A DNA stretch of 14,951 nucleotides, taken from contig CANKNK010000009.1 in the NCBI GenBank assembly GCA_947483455.1, positions 1 to 14,951 of the forward strand. The letters are read 5' to 3'. The notes below the pieces were generated by a model. That model had not been told where the DNA came from, did not search any database, and saw nothing but the letters and a program-made list of their open reading frames with translations. The stretch is from Comamonadaceae bacterium (lineage in GTDB: Bacteria; Pseudomonadota; Gammaproteobacteria; Burkholderiales; Burkholderiaceae_C). Each line of letters opens with the position of its first letter. Positions within the stretch are counted from its first letter, which is position 1. The position numbers and the translations under genes are program-made. Below are positions 1 through 6,620 of this stretch, in pieces.

Positions 1-623
1 AAATTGGTCGGCACAAAGCCGATATCGGCCAGGGTTGGCACGCCCTGACGGTAAGCCGCCGGGAGGCTGGCCAGCTTCTTGGCTAAGGCGCTGCCATCGT
101 GGGTAGGCACAGCCCTGCCGCCCAGGCGCGCCAGCCAAGCGCGCAAATAAGGTGTGAACACGCCATAAGGTTTGCCGGTTTGGGTCAGGATTTCGCGCTG
201 CTCAAACACCACATGGTCTTTCACGCTCACCCAGGCCTTGCGCATGCGCGCCAGCGCGCTTTGCACCTGGGCGTCGCGGGCCAAAGCCTGCGGCTCGTAA
301 TCGCGGGCGCAAAACACGGCGTCCACGTCCAGCGCCTGCGCCAGCGCTGGGATGTCCTCTTGCGCCCAGCCATGGCGCACGATCAGGCCGGTGTGCGCCG
401 CTTCGCCCAGTGCGCGCAATTGCGCATCCATGGCGGCCAGCGATTCGCGGATGAACTCCACCCGGCGATCCGCGCGCGGCAAGGGATCCAAAATGGCGCG
501 ATCCAAAATAAAGACGCAATGCACTTGCGCGCAGGATTGCAGGGCTGTGGCCAAGGCGGCGTTGTCCGTCAGGCGTAAATCGCGGCGCAGCCAGACCAGG
601 CCGGAGGAATAAGTGCTTTGCAT
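1..623 (-). CDS. phrB: Deoxyribodipyrimidine photolyase / cryptochrome family protein, N-terminal part (cut by window start)
   Basis: Reading the minus strand from ATG at 623 gives 207 codons without a stop. It begins MQSTYSSG and is followed at about residue 9 by LVWLRRDLRLTDNAAL, the N-terminal signature of the photolyase/cryptochrome superfamily. The segment seen is the alpha/beta antenna-binding domain: a Rossmann-like VHCVFILD strand near residue 36, then further family-like stretches such as VFCARDYEPQA. The FAD-binding helical domain lies beyond the window edge, so photolyase (light-driven repair of cyclobutane pyrimidine dimers) cannot be separated from cryptochrome on this fragment. 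The symbol is given on family grounds. The start is 21 bp from the divergent yqgE start, so any promoter must lie largely inside the opposing gene. The other-frame open stretches over this region have no recognisable family features and are shadows. Confidence 0.88.
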   Translation of the reverse strand, partial: MQSTYSSGLVWLRRDLRLTDNAALATALQSCAQVHCVFILDRAILDPLPRADRRVEFIRESLAAMDAQLRALGEAAHTGLIVRHGWAQEDIPALAQALDVDAVFCARDYEPQALARDAQVQSALARMRKAWVSVKDHVVFEQREILTQTGKPYGVFTPYLRAWLARLGGRAVPTHDGSALAKKLASLPAAYRQGVPTLADIGFVPTN

Positions 624-632
624 GCCTGTCGT

Positions 633-638
633 TAAAAT
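633..638 (+). promoter_or_regulatory. Possible -10 element for yqgE (leaderless start)
   Basis: The hexamer TAAAAT lies 6 nt upstream of the yqgE ATG at 645, inside the 21-bp gap between the phrB and yqgE start codons. With usual sigma-70 spacing, transcription would begin at or next to the A of the ATG. No Shine-Dalgarno sequence precedes that ATG, which fits a leaderless message. No good -35 hexamer is visible 16-18 bp upstream, so this is only a candidate. Confidence 0.25.
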
Positions 639-644
639 GGTTTT

Positions 645-1244
645 ATGTCCGGCGATTTTGCATCCACCAACCTCACGCACCATTTTTTGATCGCGATGCC
701 AGGTTTGGAAGACGGGCTTTTCTCTAAAAGCGTGGTCTATTTATGCGACCACAGCCCACGCGGGGCCTTGGGGCTGATCATCAACAAGCCCTCCGAAATC
801 AATTTATCCGACTTGTTTGGCAAAGTCGATTTGTCCTTGCAGCGCGCCGATCTGGCCGCGCAGGCGGTGCTGCAAGGCGGCCCCCTGCATGAGGAACGCG
901 GTTTTGTGCTGCACGAGGCTTTGCCCGACGCGTCCGATAGCACGGCAGCCGCCCCCTATGCTTCTAGCATGGTCATCCCCGGCGGTTTGGCGATGACGAC
1001 CTCGCGCGACGTGCTCGAAGCCCTAGCCGGCGGACAGGGGCCTAGCAAAGTGCTGGTATCGCTGGGCTATGCGTCTTGGGGCGAAGGCCAACTAGAGAGT
1101 GAGCTAATGCGCAATAGCTGGCTGACCGTAGACGCCGAGAAAGCCATTATTTTTGATACCCCGGTCAATCAGCGCTACGAGCGCGCACTCGATCTGCTGG
1201 GATTAAAGGCCTGGATGATCGCCCCGCAGGCGGGTCACGCATGA
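645..1244 (+). CDS. yqgE: YqgE/AlgH family protein (UPF0301)
   Basis: This 199-residue protein matches the YqgE/AlgH family along its whole length (E. coli YqgE is about 187 residues). It has the N-terminal signature LTHHFLIAMPGLEDGLFSKS (residues 10-29), then VVYLCDH and GALGLIINKP, and later VLVSLGYASWGEGQLESEL. The biochemical role of the family is unsettled. AlgH was first linked to alginate regulation in Pseudomonas, but no enzymatic residues can be pointed to. The ATG at 645 is chosen because the family motif begins about nine residues later and nothing usable lies upstream. The stop overlaps the ruvX start by 4 nt (ATGA), the same yqgE-ruvX pairing seen in many proteobacteria. It is the first gene of the plus-strand run that continues into pyr genes. 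Confidence 0.95.
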   Translation: MSGDFASTNLTHHFLIAMPGLEDGLFSKSVVYLCDHSPRGALGLIINKPSEINLSDLFGKVDLSLQRADLAAQAVLQGGPLHEERGFVLHEALPDASDSTAAAPYASSMVIPGGLAMTTSRDVLEALAGGQGPSKVLVSLGYASWGEGQLESELMRNSWLTVDAEKAIIFDTPVNQRYERALDLLGLKAWMIAPQAGHA

Positions 1245-1696
1245 ACGCCCTGGCCATGCCCGCGCCCGCTGGGCACATGCCCCCGACCCAGGCACAGTCG
1301 GTGCCAACGGATTTGCAGCGTTTCATGGCATTTGATTTCGGTACCCGGCGCACCGGCGTCGCGGTGGGCAGCCGTTTGCTGGGCGCTGCGCAGCCGCAGG
1401 CCACCATCAGCGTTTCGGGCGATGCGCGCTTTGCGCAGATAGCGCTGCGTCTCAAGGAGTGGGAGCCACAGGCTTTGGTCGTCGGCGTGCCTTATCACCC
1501 GGACGGCGCACCCCACGACAATACGCTGCGCGCGCAAAAGTTTGGACGCCAGTTGCGGGGCCGCTTCGGCCTGCCGGTGTTTGAGGTGGACGAGCGTTAC
1601 AGCACCACCGAAGCCCTGGCCGGTGGCGCCACAGACGCGGATGCGGCCTCGGCCTGCATCATCTTGGAGCAGTTTTTGCGGAGCTTGTCGCCATGA
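1241..1696 (+). CDS. ruvX: Putative Holliday junction resolvase RuvX/YqgF
   Basis: RuvX/YqgF is an RNase H-fold nuclease linked to Holliday-junction resolution and also to 16S rRNA 5'-end processing in E. coli. The fold's acidic sites are visible: D32 in AFDFGTRRTGVAVG, the VVGVPYHPDG strand, D117-E118 in DERYSTTEA, and D132/D134 just before the C-terminal helix ASACIILEQFL. The protein has 151 residues against about 138 in E. coli. The extra length is an N-terminal tail of roughly 23 residues rich in Pro, Ala and Met. In-frame ATGs at 1256, 1277 and 1325 could therefore be the true start, but the 4-nt ATGA overlap with yqgE favours 1241. The region between the DER motif and the last Asp is shorter than in E. 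coli. Its stop overlaps pyrR by 4 nt, so translation is probably coupled on both sides. Confidence 0.93.
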   Translation: MNALAMPAPAGHMPPTQAQSVPTDLQRFMAFDFGTRRTGVAVGSRLLGAAQPQATISVSGDARFAQIALRLKEWEPQALVVGVPYHPDGAPHDNTLRAQKFGRQLRGRFGLPVFEVDERYSTTEALAGGATDADAASACIILEQFLRSLSP

Positions 1697-2187
1697 CCCT
1701 GGTTCTCAATGCCGAAGCCCTGTACCTGGAGCTGCTGCGTGGCGTGCGCCTGCTATGCCAGGCCGACAGCCGTTTGGTCGGCATCACCTCCGGTGGCGCT
1801 TGGCTGGCCGAGCGTTTGCACCAAGACCTGGGCTTGCCCGGCGCCTTTGGCACGATTTCTTCTGCCATGCACCGCGACGACTTTGCCAAGCGCGGCCTAG
1901 CTGCCAGTGGCAAGACGCATTTGCCCTTTGAAATCAAAGATGCGCATTTGGTGGTGCTGGACGATGTGCTCTACACCGGGCGCACCATACGCGCGATTAC
2001 CAATGAATTGTTCGACTATGGCCGCCCGGCGAGCGTGCGCCTGGCCGTGATGGTCGACAGAGGCGGGCGCGAGTTGCCCATACAAGCGGACTTTGCCGCC
2101 GCGCGCGTGACGCTGGACGCGGGCCAGTCGCTGGCCCTGGCGCGTGATGCGGCGGGTGCCTTTAGCTTTGATGTGAAAGAAAAATAA
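1693..2187 (+). CDS. pyrR: PyrR-like phosphoribosyltransferase (pyr operon regulator / uracil phosphoribosyltransferase family)
   Basis: This is a type I phosphoribosyltransferase of the PyrR family, 164 residues long. The PRPP-binding loop is at D90-T98 (VVLDDVLYTGRTIRA), followed by FDYGRPASVRLAVMVDRGGR, which aligns with the PyrR-specific DxGRPxSIxLAVLVDRGHR region. Uracil phosphoribosyltransferase activity is plausible because the PRPP loop is intact. In Bacillus, PyrR also binds pyr mRNA to cause attenuation. Several residues tied to that are changed here: DRGHRELPIRAD reads DRGGRELPIQAD, and the conserved GKNIPTS stretch is replaced by AARVTLD. RNA-binding attenuation is therefore doubtful (inference from an alignment by memory). 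The start overlaps the ruvX stop (ATGA), and pyrB follows only 3 nt after the stop, leaving no space for an attenuator between them. Confidence 0.9.
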   Translation: MTLVLNAEALYLELLRGVRLLCQADSRLVGITSGGAWLAERLHQDLGLPGAFGTISSAMHRDDFAKRGLAASGKTHLPFEIKDAHLVVLDDVLYTGRTIRAITNELFDYGRPASVRLAVMVDRGGRELPIQADFAAARVTLDAGQSLALARDAAGAFSFDVKEK

Positions 2188-2190
2188 GTC

Positions 2191-3153
2191 ATGTTGCACC
2201 GGCGTAATCCGCAACTCAATCAGCACGGCGAGCTGATTCACCTGCTGTCCACCGAAGGCTTGTCACGCGACATCTTGACGCATATTTTGGATACGGCCGC
2301 GCAGTTTGTGTCGGTCAGCGACCGCGAGGTGAAAAAAGTGCCGCTGCTGCGCGGCAAAAGCGTGTTCAATTTGTTTTTCGAAAACAGCACACGCACGCGC
2401 ACTACATTTGAAATTGCAGCTACCCGCTTGTCGGCAGATGTCATTAATTTAGATATCGCCCGCTCCTCGGCTTCCAAAGGCGAATCTTTGCTGGACACCA
2501 TTGCCAACCTCAGCGCCATGGCGGCGGATATTTTTGTAGTGCGCCACAGCGAATCGGGGGCGCCTTACCTGATTGCGCAACATGTGGCACCGCATGTGCA
2601 TGTCGTCAATGCGGGCGATGGCCGCCATGCCCACCCCACCCAGGGTTTGCTGGACATGTACACCATCCGGCATTACAAAAAAGACTTTACGAATTTGACG
2701 GTGGCGATCGTAGGCGATGTCCTGCATTCGCGGGTGGCGCGTTCGGACATCCATGCCTTAACGACGCTGGGCTGCGCCGAGGTGCGCGTGGTGGGGCCGC
2801 GTACCCTGGTGCCCGGCGACATGGCCCAAATGGGTGTGCGCGTGTTCAACACCTTGGAAGAAGGTATCAAGGGCTGCGACGTCATCATCATGTTGCGCCT
2901 GCAAAACGAGCGCATGAACGGTGCTTTGCTACCTTCTAGCCATGAGTATTTCAAGAGTTTTGGCCTGACCGCAGAGAAGCTGGCCTTGGCCAAGTCCGAT
3001 GCCATCGTGATGCATCCGGGCCCCATCAACCGGGGGGTGGAAATTGATTCCACCGTGGCCGACGGCATGCAAAGCGTGATCTTGCCGCAAGTGACCTTTG
3101 GCATTGCCGTGCGCATGGCGGTGATGGGCATCGTCGCGGGCAATGAAGCATGA
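2191..3153 (+). CDS. pyrB: Aspartate carbamoyltransferase catalytic subunit
   Basis: PyrB condenses carbamoyl phosphate with L-aspartate to carbamoyl aspartate, the committed step of pyrimidine biosynthesis. The 320-residue protein has the carbamoyl-phosphate signature [12 protein letters not shown] (S66-T67-R68-T69-R70), the [10 protein letters not shown] motif (H148-Q151), [10 protein letters not shown], and the aspartate-domain [11 protein letters not shown] (H275-P278). All expected active-site blocks are present. No pyrI-type regulatory subunit gene follows. The next gene is a dihydroorotase-like subunit, matching the Pseudomonas-type (class A) ATCase in which PyrB trimers assemble with an inactive dihydroorotase. 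The start lies 3 nt after the pyrR stop, with a purine-rich run (GAAAGAAAAATAAG) as ribosome-binding region. Its stop is 10 nt before the preferred pyrX start. Confidence 0.97.
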   Translation: MLHRRNPQLNQHGELIHLLSTEGLSRDILTHILDTAAQFVSVSDREVKKVPLLRGKSVFNLFFENSTRTRTTFEIAATRLSADVINLDIARSSASKGESLLDTIANLSAMAADIFVVRHSESGAPYLIAQHVAPHVHVVNAGDGRHAHPTQGLLDMYTIRHYKKDFTNLTVAIVGDVLHSRVARSDIHALTTLGCAEVRVVGPRTLVPGDMAQMGVRVFNTLEEGIKGCDVIIMLRLQNERMNGALLPSSHEYFKSFGLTAEKLALAKSDAIVMHPGPINRGVEIDSTVADGMQSVILPQVTFGIAVRMAVMGIVAGNEA

Positions 3154-3163
3154 GGGCCAGGCC

Positions 3164-4474
3164 ATGAAACTACTGATTCGCAACGGACACTTGCTGGACC
3201 CGGCCAGTGGCCTGGACGCGCCCGGCGATGTGGCTATCGCCGATGGGCGCGTGCTGGCGCTGGGCCAGATACCCGCAGATTTTGTGCCGGTGCAAACCCT
3301 GGACGCCCAAGGCTGCATGGTGATGCCCGGTTTGGTGGACTTGGCCGTGCGCTTGCGCGAGCCCGGCCATGAGCATGAAGGCATGCTGGCGTCTGAGTTG
3401 GCTGCCGCAGTGGCCGGCGGCGTGACCTGCTTGGTATGCCCACCCGATACCGACCCGGTGCTCGACGAGCCTGGCCTGGTGGAAATGCTGCGCTTTCGGG
3501 CGCAAAGCCTGCACCAGGCCCGGGTACTGCCGCTGGGCGCGCTGACCCGTGGCCTCAAGGGAGAAGTGCTCACGGAGATGCTGCAACTGCGCGAAGCCGG
3601 GTGCGTGGGTTTTAGCCAGGCGGAGGTCGGTATCGCCAACACCCAGGTGTTGATGCGGGCCATGCAATACGCGCGCTCTTTTGGCTACACCGTTTGGTTG
3701 CGTCCGCAGGAATTGCATTTGGGCAAGGGCGTCGCCGCCAGTGGCCCGCTGGCCACGCGCATGGGCTTGAGCGGCGTGCCAGTGGCTGCTGAGACGATTG
3801 CATTGCACACGATTTTTGAGCTGGTGCGTGCTACCGGCGCACGGGTGCATATCTGCCGCCTGAGCAGCGCCGCCGGGGCGCAGCTGCTGCGCCAGGCCAA
3901 GGCCGAGGGATTGCCGGTAACGGGTGATGTGAGTATCAACTCCCTGCACTTGACGGATATGGATGTGGGCTACTTTGACAGCCGCACCCGCCTGAATCCG
4001 CCGCTGCGCCAGCAGCGCGACCGCGAGGCTTTGCGCCAGGCGCTGCAAGACGGCACGATAGACGCGCTGGTGTCCGACCACATGCCGGTGGGTGCCGATG
4101 AAAAAGAATTGCCATTTGCCGAGGCCGAGCCTGGTGCGACCGGCCTGGAGTTGCTACTGAGTCTGGCACTGAAGTGGGCGCGCGACAGCCATCTGCCGCT
4201 GGTGCAGGCCTTGGCCTGTGTGACGCATCGCAGTGCTGACGTGCTGGCCGCCAGTCAGGGCAGCGCCCAAGGTGGCATGGGCCGCCTGGCGGTGGGCGCT
4301 AAGGCCGATGTCTGCGTGTTCGACCCGCAAGCGGCTTGGACGGTGCAGGCCGCTGGATTACGGAGCCAAAGCAAGCACACGCCCTTTGGCGGCTATGAAT
4401 TACCCGGCCAAGTGCGCGCCACCCTCGTCGCTGGTCGGCTGGCCTACCAGGCGCCGGGCACGGTGCTTCACTAA
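3164..4474 (+). CDS. pyrX: Inactive dihydroorotase-like subunit of aspartate carbamoyltransferase (PyrX/PyrC')
   Basis: The protein (436 residues) has the class I dihydroorotase fold (MKLLIRNGHLLDPASG, PGLVDLAVRLREPG, late VGAKADVCVFDP). However, its metal-binding histidines are gone. The HxH pair after PGLVDL is A61 and R63. The His normally in the HxE position is R180 (WLRPQEL), and the His of the ICHLS strand is R232 (ICRLSS). The acidic FSDDG-type segment reads FSQAE. Only the late SDH (D305-H306) remains. Such proteins are catalytically dead but needed to assemble dodecameric ATCase, as described for Pseudomonas putida. An upstream ATG at 3143 overlaps pyrB. ATG 3164 is preferred because a GAGG sits just upstream (3152-3155) and MKLLIRNG is the usual family N-terminus. 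Active dihydroorotase must be encoded elsewhere (inference). Confidence 0.92.
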   Translation: MKLLIRNGHLLDPASGLDAPGDVAIADGRVLALGQIPADFVPVQTLDAQGCMVMPGLVDLAVRLREPGHEHEGMLASELAAAVAGGVTCLVCPPDTDPVLDEPGLVEMLRFRAQSLHQARVLPLGALTRGLKGEVLTEMLQLREAGCVGFSQAEVGIANTQVLMRAMQYARSFGYTVWLRPQELHLGKGVAASGPLATRMGLSGVPVAAETIALHTIFELVRATGARVHICRLSSAAGAQLLRQAKAEGLPVTGDVSINSLHLTDMDVGYFDSRTRLNPPLRQQRDREALRQALQDGTIDALVSDHMPVGADEKELPFAEAEPGATGLELLLSLALKWARDSHLPLVQALACVTHRSADVLAASQGSAQGGMGRLAVGAKADVCVFDPQAAWTVQAAGLRSQSKHTPFGGYELPGQVRATLVAGRLAYQAPGTVLH

Positions 4475-4492
4475 ACCGGCCGGCCCCGCGCG

Positions 4493-5239
4493 GTGCTCAC
4501 GCCCTCCAAACTGCGCGGCGCCTGGCGCCTGGTGCGTCTGTTTGTGCATTTGCTGCGCGGCTGGTGGACCATACGCTGGTATTTCCCCGGTTGGCCGCAA
4601 GCGCGGCGGGACCAAGCGGTGCAGCACTGGTCGCAAGCCATGCTGGCTATTTTGGGTTTGCAGTTGCGCATCGAAGGGCAGTTGCTGCAGCAAGGGCCAT
4701 TGATGCTGGTGTGCAACCATATTTCCTGGCTGGATATTGCGGTTTTGCATGCGGCGGTGCATTGCCGTTTTATTTCTAAGGACGATATCCGTACCTGGCC
4801 GGTGCTGGGCATGCTGGCCAGCGGTGGCGGCACCTTGTACATCAGCCGAGCCTCGCGCCGCGATGCATTGCGCGTGGTGCACCAGATGGCGCAGGCCTTG
4901 CGACAGGGCGATGTGCTGGCTTTTTTCCCCGAGGGCACTACCGGCGACGGCAGCACGGTTTTGCCCTTTCACGCCAATTTATTGCAAGCGGCGATTGTGG
5001 CCGATGCGCCAGTGCAGGCGCTGGGCCTGCTTTTTGAAGACGCCGCCAGTGGGGCGCCCAGTTTTGCGCCTTGCTATGTGGGGGATGAAAGCCTGCTCGA
5101 ATCTGCCTGGCGCACGGTTTGCGCGCCGCCCCTGCGTGCCGTGCTGCGCTGCGCCCCGGCGCAAAGTGCCCAAGGCCGTGCGCGCCGCGAATTTGCCAGC
5201 GCCTTGCGCGAGACGGTTATCGGGCTACGCGCTGGCTGA
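4493..5239 (+). CDS. PlsC-type lysophospholipid (1-acylglycerol-3-phosphate) acyltransferase
   Basis: This is a PlsC-family acyltransferase that would transfer a fatty acyl chain to a lysophospholipid at the inner membrane. The HX4D catalytic motif is NHISWLD (H76, D81). The substrate-binding motif is FFPEGTTGDG (F145-P146-E147-G148-T149), and a KDDIRTWPVLGMLA block lies between them. The N-terminal third has a basic/hydrophobic segment (LVRLFVHLLRGWWTIRWYF, about residues 14-32) suited to membrane association. The length of 248 residues is normal. It starts with GTG at 4493, 18 nt after the pyrX stop and in the same frame, so no earlier start exists without reading through that stop. The substrate could be a lysophosphatidic acid or an ornithine-lipid precursor. 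The sequence does not decide, so no symbol is given. Its last 15 nt overlap the 3' end of dciA on the other strand. Confidence 0.87.
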   Translation: MLTPSKLRGAWRLVRLFVHLLRGWWTIRWYFPGWPQARRDQAVQHWSQAMLAILGLQLRIEGQLLQQGPLMLVCNHISWLDIAVLHAAVHCRFISKDDIRTWPVLGMLASGGGTLYISRASRRDALRVVHQMAQALRQGDVLAFFPEGTTGDGSTVLPFHANLLQAAIVADAPVQALGLLFEDAASGAPSFAPCYVGDESLLESAWRTVCAPPLRAVLRCAPAQSAQGRARREFASALRETVIGLRAG

Positions 5240-5533
5240 GCGGACCTTGAGGCGAATCGCGGTAATATCGTGGCCCTCGCGCGACAGGCGCCCTAGCAAA
5301 CTGGGCTGTAGTTGGCGTAACTTGGCGGCGATGGCGGTGGAGTCCACCAGCAGGCACCAGACCTGGCCTTCAATAGGTCCGGCTTGCACGCCTTGGCGCA
5401 GTCCGGGGGGTAGCAAGGCAGTGATGCAGCGCAAGCAAGCGCTGGATTGGGCACTTAAGTCCACCAAACGGGCCAGTGTGGGCGAGTCCATGCTGGCTTG
5501 AAGCACCGAAAACGAGGTGTGGGAACGGCGCAT
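5225..5533 (-). CDS. dciA: DciA-like (DUF721) replicative helicase loader
   Basis: This 102-residue protein matches the DUF721/DciA domain: an N-terminal helical lead (SFSVLQAS, SACLRCITALLPPGLRQ), then a GQVWCLLVDSTAIAAKLRQL strand-helix and the closing ITAIRLKVRS strand. DciA loads the replicative helicase DnaB in bacteria lacking DnaC/DnaI. The protein consists of little more than the core domain and lacks the long C-terminal tail known from Vibrio DciA. The ATG at 5533 lies 23 bp from the divergent M23 peptidase start, and no clear Shine-Dalgarno precedes it. Its stop (TAG at 5227-5225) lies inside the end of the acyltransferase gene. A DUF721 gene near secA is common in betaproteobacteria (from memory). 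Confidence 0.85.
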   Translation of the reverse strand: MRRSHTSFSVLQASMDSPTLARLVDLSAQSSACLRCITALLPPGLRQGVQAGPIEGQVWCLLVDSTAIAAKLRQLQPSLLGRLSREGHDITAIRLKVRSASA

Positions 5534-5556
5534 CGAAACATTTCAGGGGGTAGCGT

Positions 5557-6489
5557 ATGCAATTGATTATCACGGATCCCAGGCTCTCGCGCAGTTATGT
5601 GCTGCAAACCAGCCCTGGCGGCGTAGCGCTGGCCCTGGCAGGCTTTTTCATTGCGGTGACCCTGGTCTCTGCCATGATTTACCACTGGATTTTGCTCAAA
5701 GGCGCGCGCGAAGGTTGGCCGGTCATCAGCCAGGTCATGCGCCTGGTGGTGAAGGACGAGTTTGACCAGCGCGACCGCTATGTGCGTGAAAACATCGAAG
5801 TGCTGGCCAAGCGTATGGGGGAGATGCAGGCCAAATTGATGCAAATGGAGTCGCTGGCCGAGCGCGTGTCGGGGCTGGCGGGGCTGGATCCGGCGCAAGT
5901 GCGCACCACGCCCGGTCGCGGCGGCACGCTGGTGGCCGGACGCAATATGAATCTGCAAGAGCTGCAAACCATCATGGACCATATCGAGGTCGATACCGGT
6001 GCCCGCAACGACCTAATGACGGCGATCGAGTCGCGGCTGTTCGAGCAAAAGATCAAGAAACTGATGATCCCTACGCAGATCCCCGTGCCTGAGGTCAGTA
6101 CCGGTTCGGGCTTTGGCTGGCGCATCGACCCGTTTAACGGAATGAGCGCCTTGCACCAAGGCCTGGATTTTCCTGCGCCCATTGGCACCACCGTGCTCTC
6201 GGCCGCGGGCGGCGTGGTCGTGACGCAGGAGCTGCAGCCTCATTATGGAAACGTGATTGAGATAGACCACGGCAACGAGGTGTTGACGCGCTATGCCCAT
6301 CTGTCGCGCAGTTTTGTCAAAAAAGGCGATTTGATCAAGCGGGGTCAAAAAATGGCAGAGGTTGGCAATACCGGCCGCTCCACCGGGCCCCACCTGCATT
6401 TTGAGGTCTTGGTACGCGGTGTAGCGCAGGATCCGCAGAAATTCTTGGCCATGGGCCGCAAAGAGGCGGACAAGACGGCGCAACGCTAA
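5557..6489 (+). CDS. Membrane-anchored M23 family metallopeptidase (LytM domain)
   Basis: The 310-residue protein has one predicted transmembrane segment near the N-terminus (VALALAGFFIAVTLVSAMIY, about residues 23-42). A charged, probably coiled-coil stretch follows at about 65-105 (ENIEVLAKRMGEMQAKLMQM), and then a C-terminal LytM/M23 domain. Zinc and catalytic residues are intact: H200 and D204 in HQGLDF, H248 in RYAHLS, and H279/H281 in GPHLHFE. It is expected to act on peptidoglycan cross-links in the periplasm, anchored to the inner membrane. With all ligands present it should be an active endopeptidase, not a degenerate activator of the EnvC/NlpD sort. A strong AGGGGG (5545-5550) precedes the ATG. 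It is divergent from dciA and followed by secA after 131 bp. No specific gene name can be assigned. Confidence 0.92.
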   Translation: MQLIITDPRLSRSYVLQTSPGGVALALAGFFIAVTLVSAMIYHWILLKGAREGWPVISQVMRLVVKDEFDQRDRYVRENIEVLAKRMGEMQAKLMQMESLAERVSGLAGLDPAQVRTTPGRGGTLVAGRNMNLQELQTIMDHIEVDTGARNDLMTAIESRLFEQKIKKLMIPTQIPVPEVSTGSGFGWRIDPFNGMSALHQGLDFPAPIGTTVLSAAGGVVVTQELQPHYGNVIEIDHGNEVLTRYAHLSRSFVKKGDLIKRGQKMAEVGNTGRSTGPHLHFEVLVRGVAQDPQKFLAMGRKEADKTAQR

Positions 6490-6620
6490 AATCGCCGATT
6501 CAGCCAGGGCGGGTGTGCGGCGCATTTTTGCGCGGCCTTAACTCTTTCAAATCATCCACAACGGACTACCACTGCGCTGTTCTGTGAGCAATCTGGTCTC
6601 GCAGGGCGGACTTTCTACCG
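6490..6620 (+). promoter_or_regulatory. secA upstream region
   Basis: This 131-bp gap is the largest non-coding stretch in the window. It contains an imperfect hairpin (6517-6536) followed by an A/T-richer stretch (TTAACTCTTTCAAATCATC). A GGGCGGA (6604-6610) ends 10 nt before the secA ATG and may act as a weak ribosome-binding site. I see no open reading frame resembling the secretion monitor SecM and no convincing -35/-10 pair. The region probably holds the secA promoter or leader by position, but that is inference. Confidence 0.35.
6517..6536 (+). terminator. Imperfect hairpin between the M23 peptidase gene and secA
   Basis: The left arm GCGGCGCA and right arm TGCGCGGC pair over 8 bp with one G-G mismatch around a TTTT loop. 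The downstream sequence (CTTAACTCTTT) is only moderately T-rich, so a full intrinsic terminator is uncertain. It could be a weak or partial terminator after the M23 gene, or a leader structure affecting secA expression. Confidence 0.3.

Noticed and set aside
99..612. Plus-strand open frames opposite the photolyase gene
   Set aside because: They have no family resemblance and lie antisense to a recognisable photolyase N-terminus; high GC makes long antisense frames common.
3143..3163. Earlier ATG for pyrX overlapping the end of pyrB
   Set aside because: It adds seven residues not seen in the family; GAGG spacing favours the ATG at 3164, although the overlap start cannot be fully excluded.
3170..4081. 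A 303-codon minus-strand frame antisense to pyrX
   Set aside because: Composition is His/Gln/Arg-rich as expected from antisense of a GC-rich gene, with no domain; pyrX on the other strand is clearly real.
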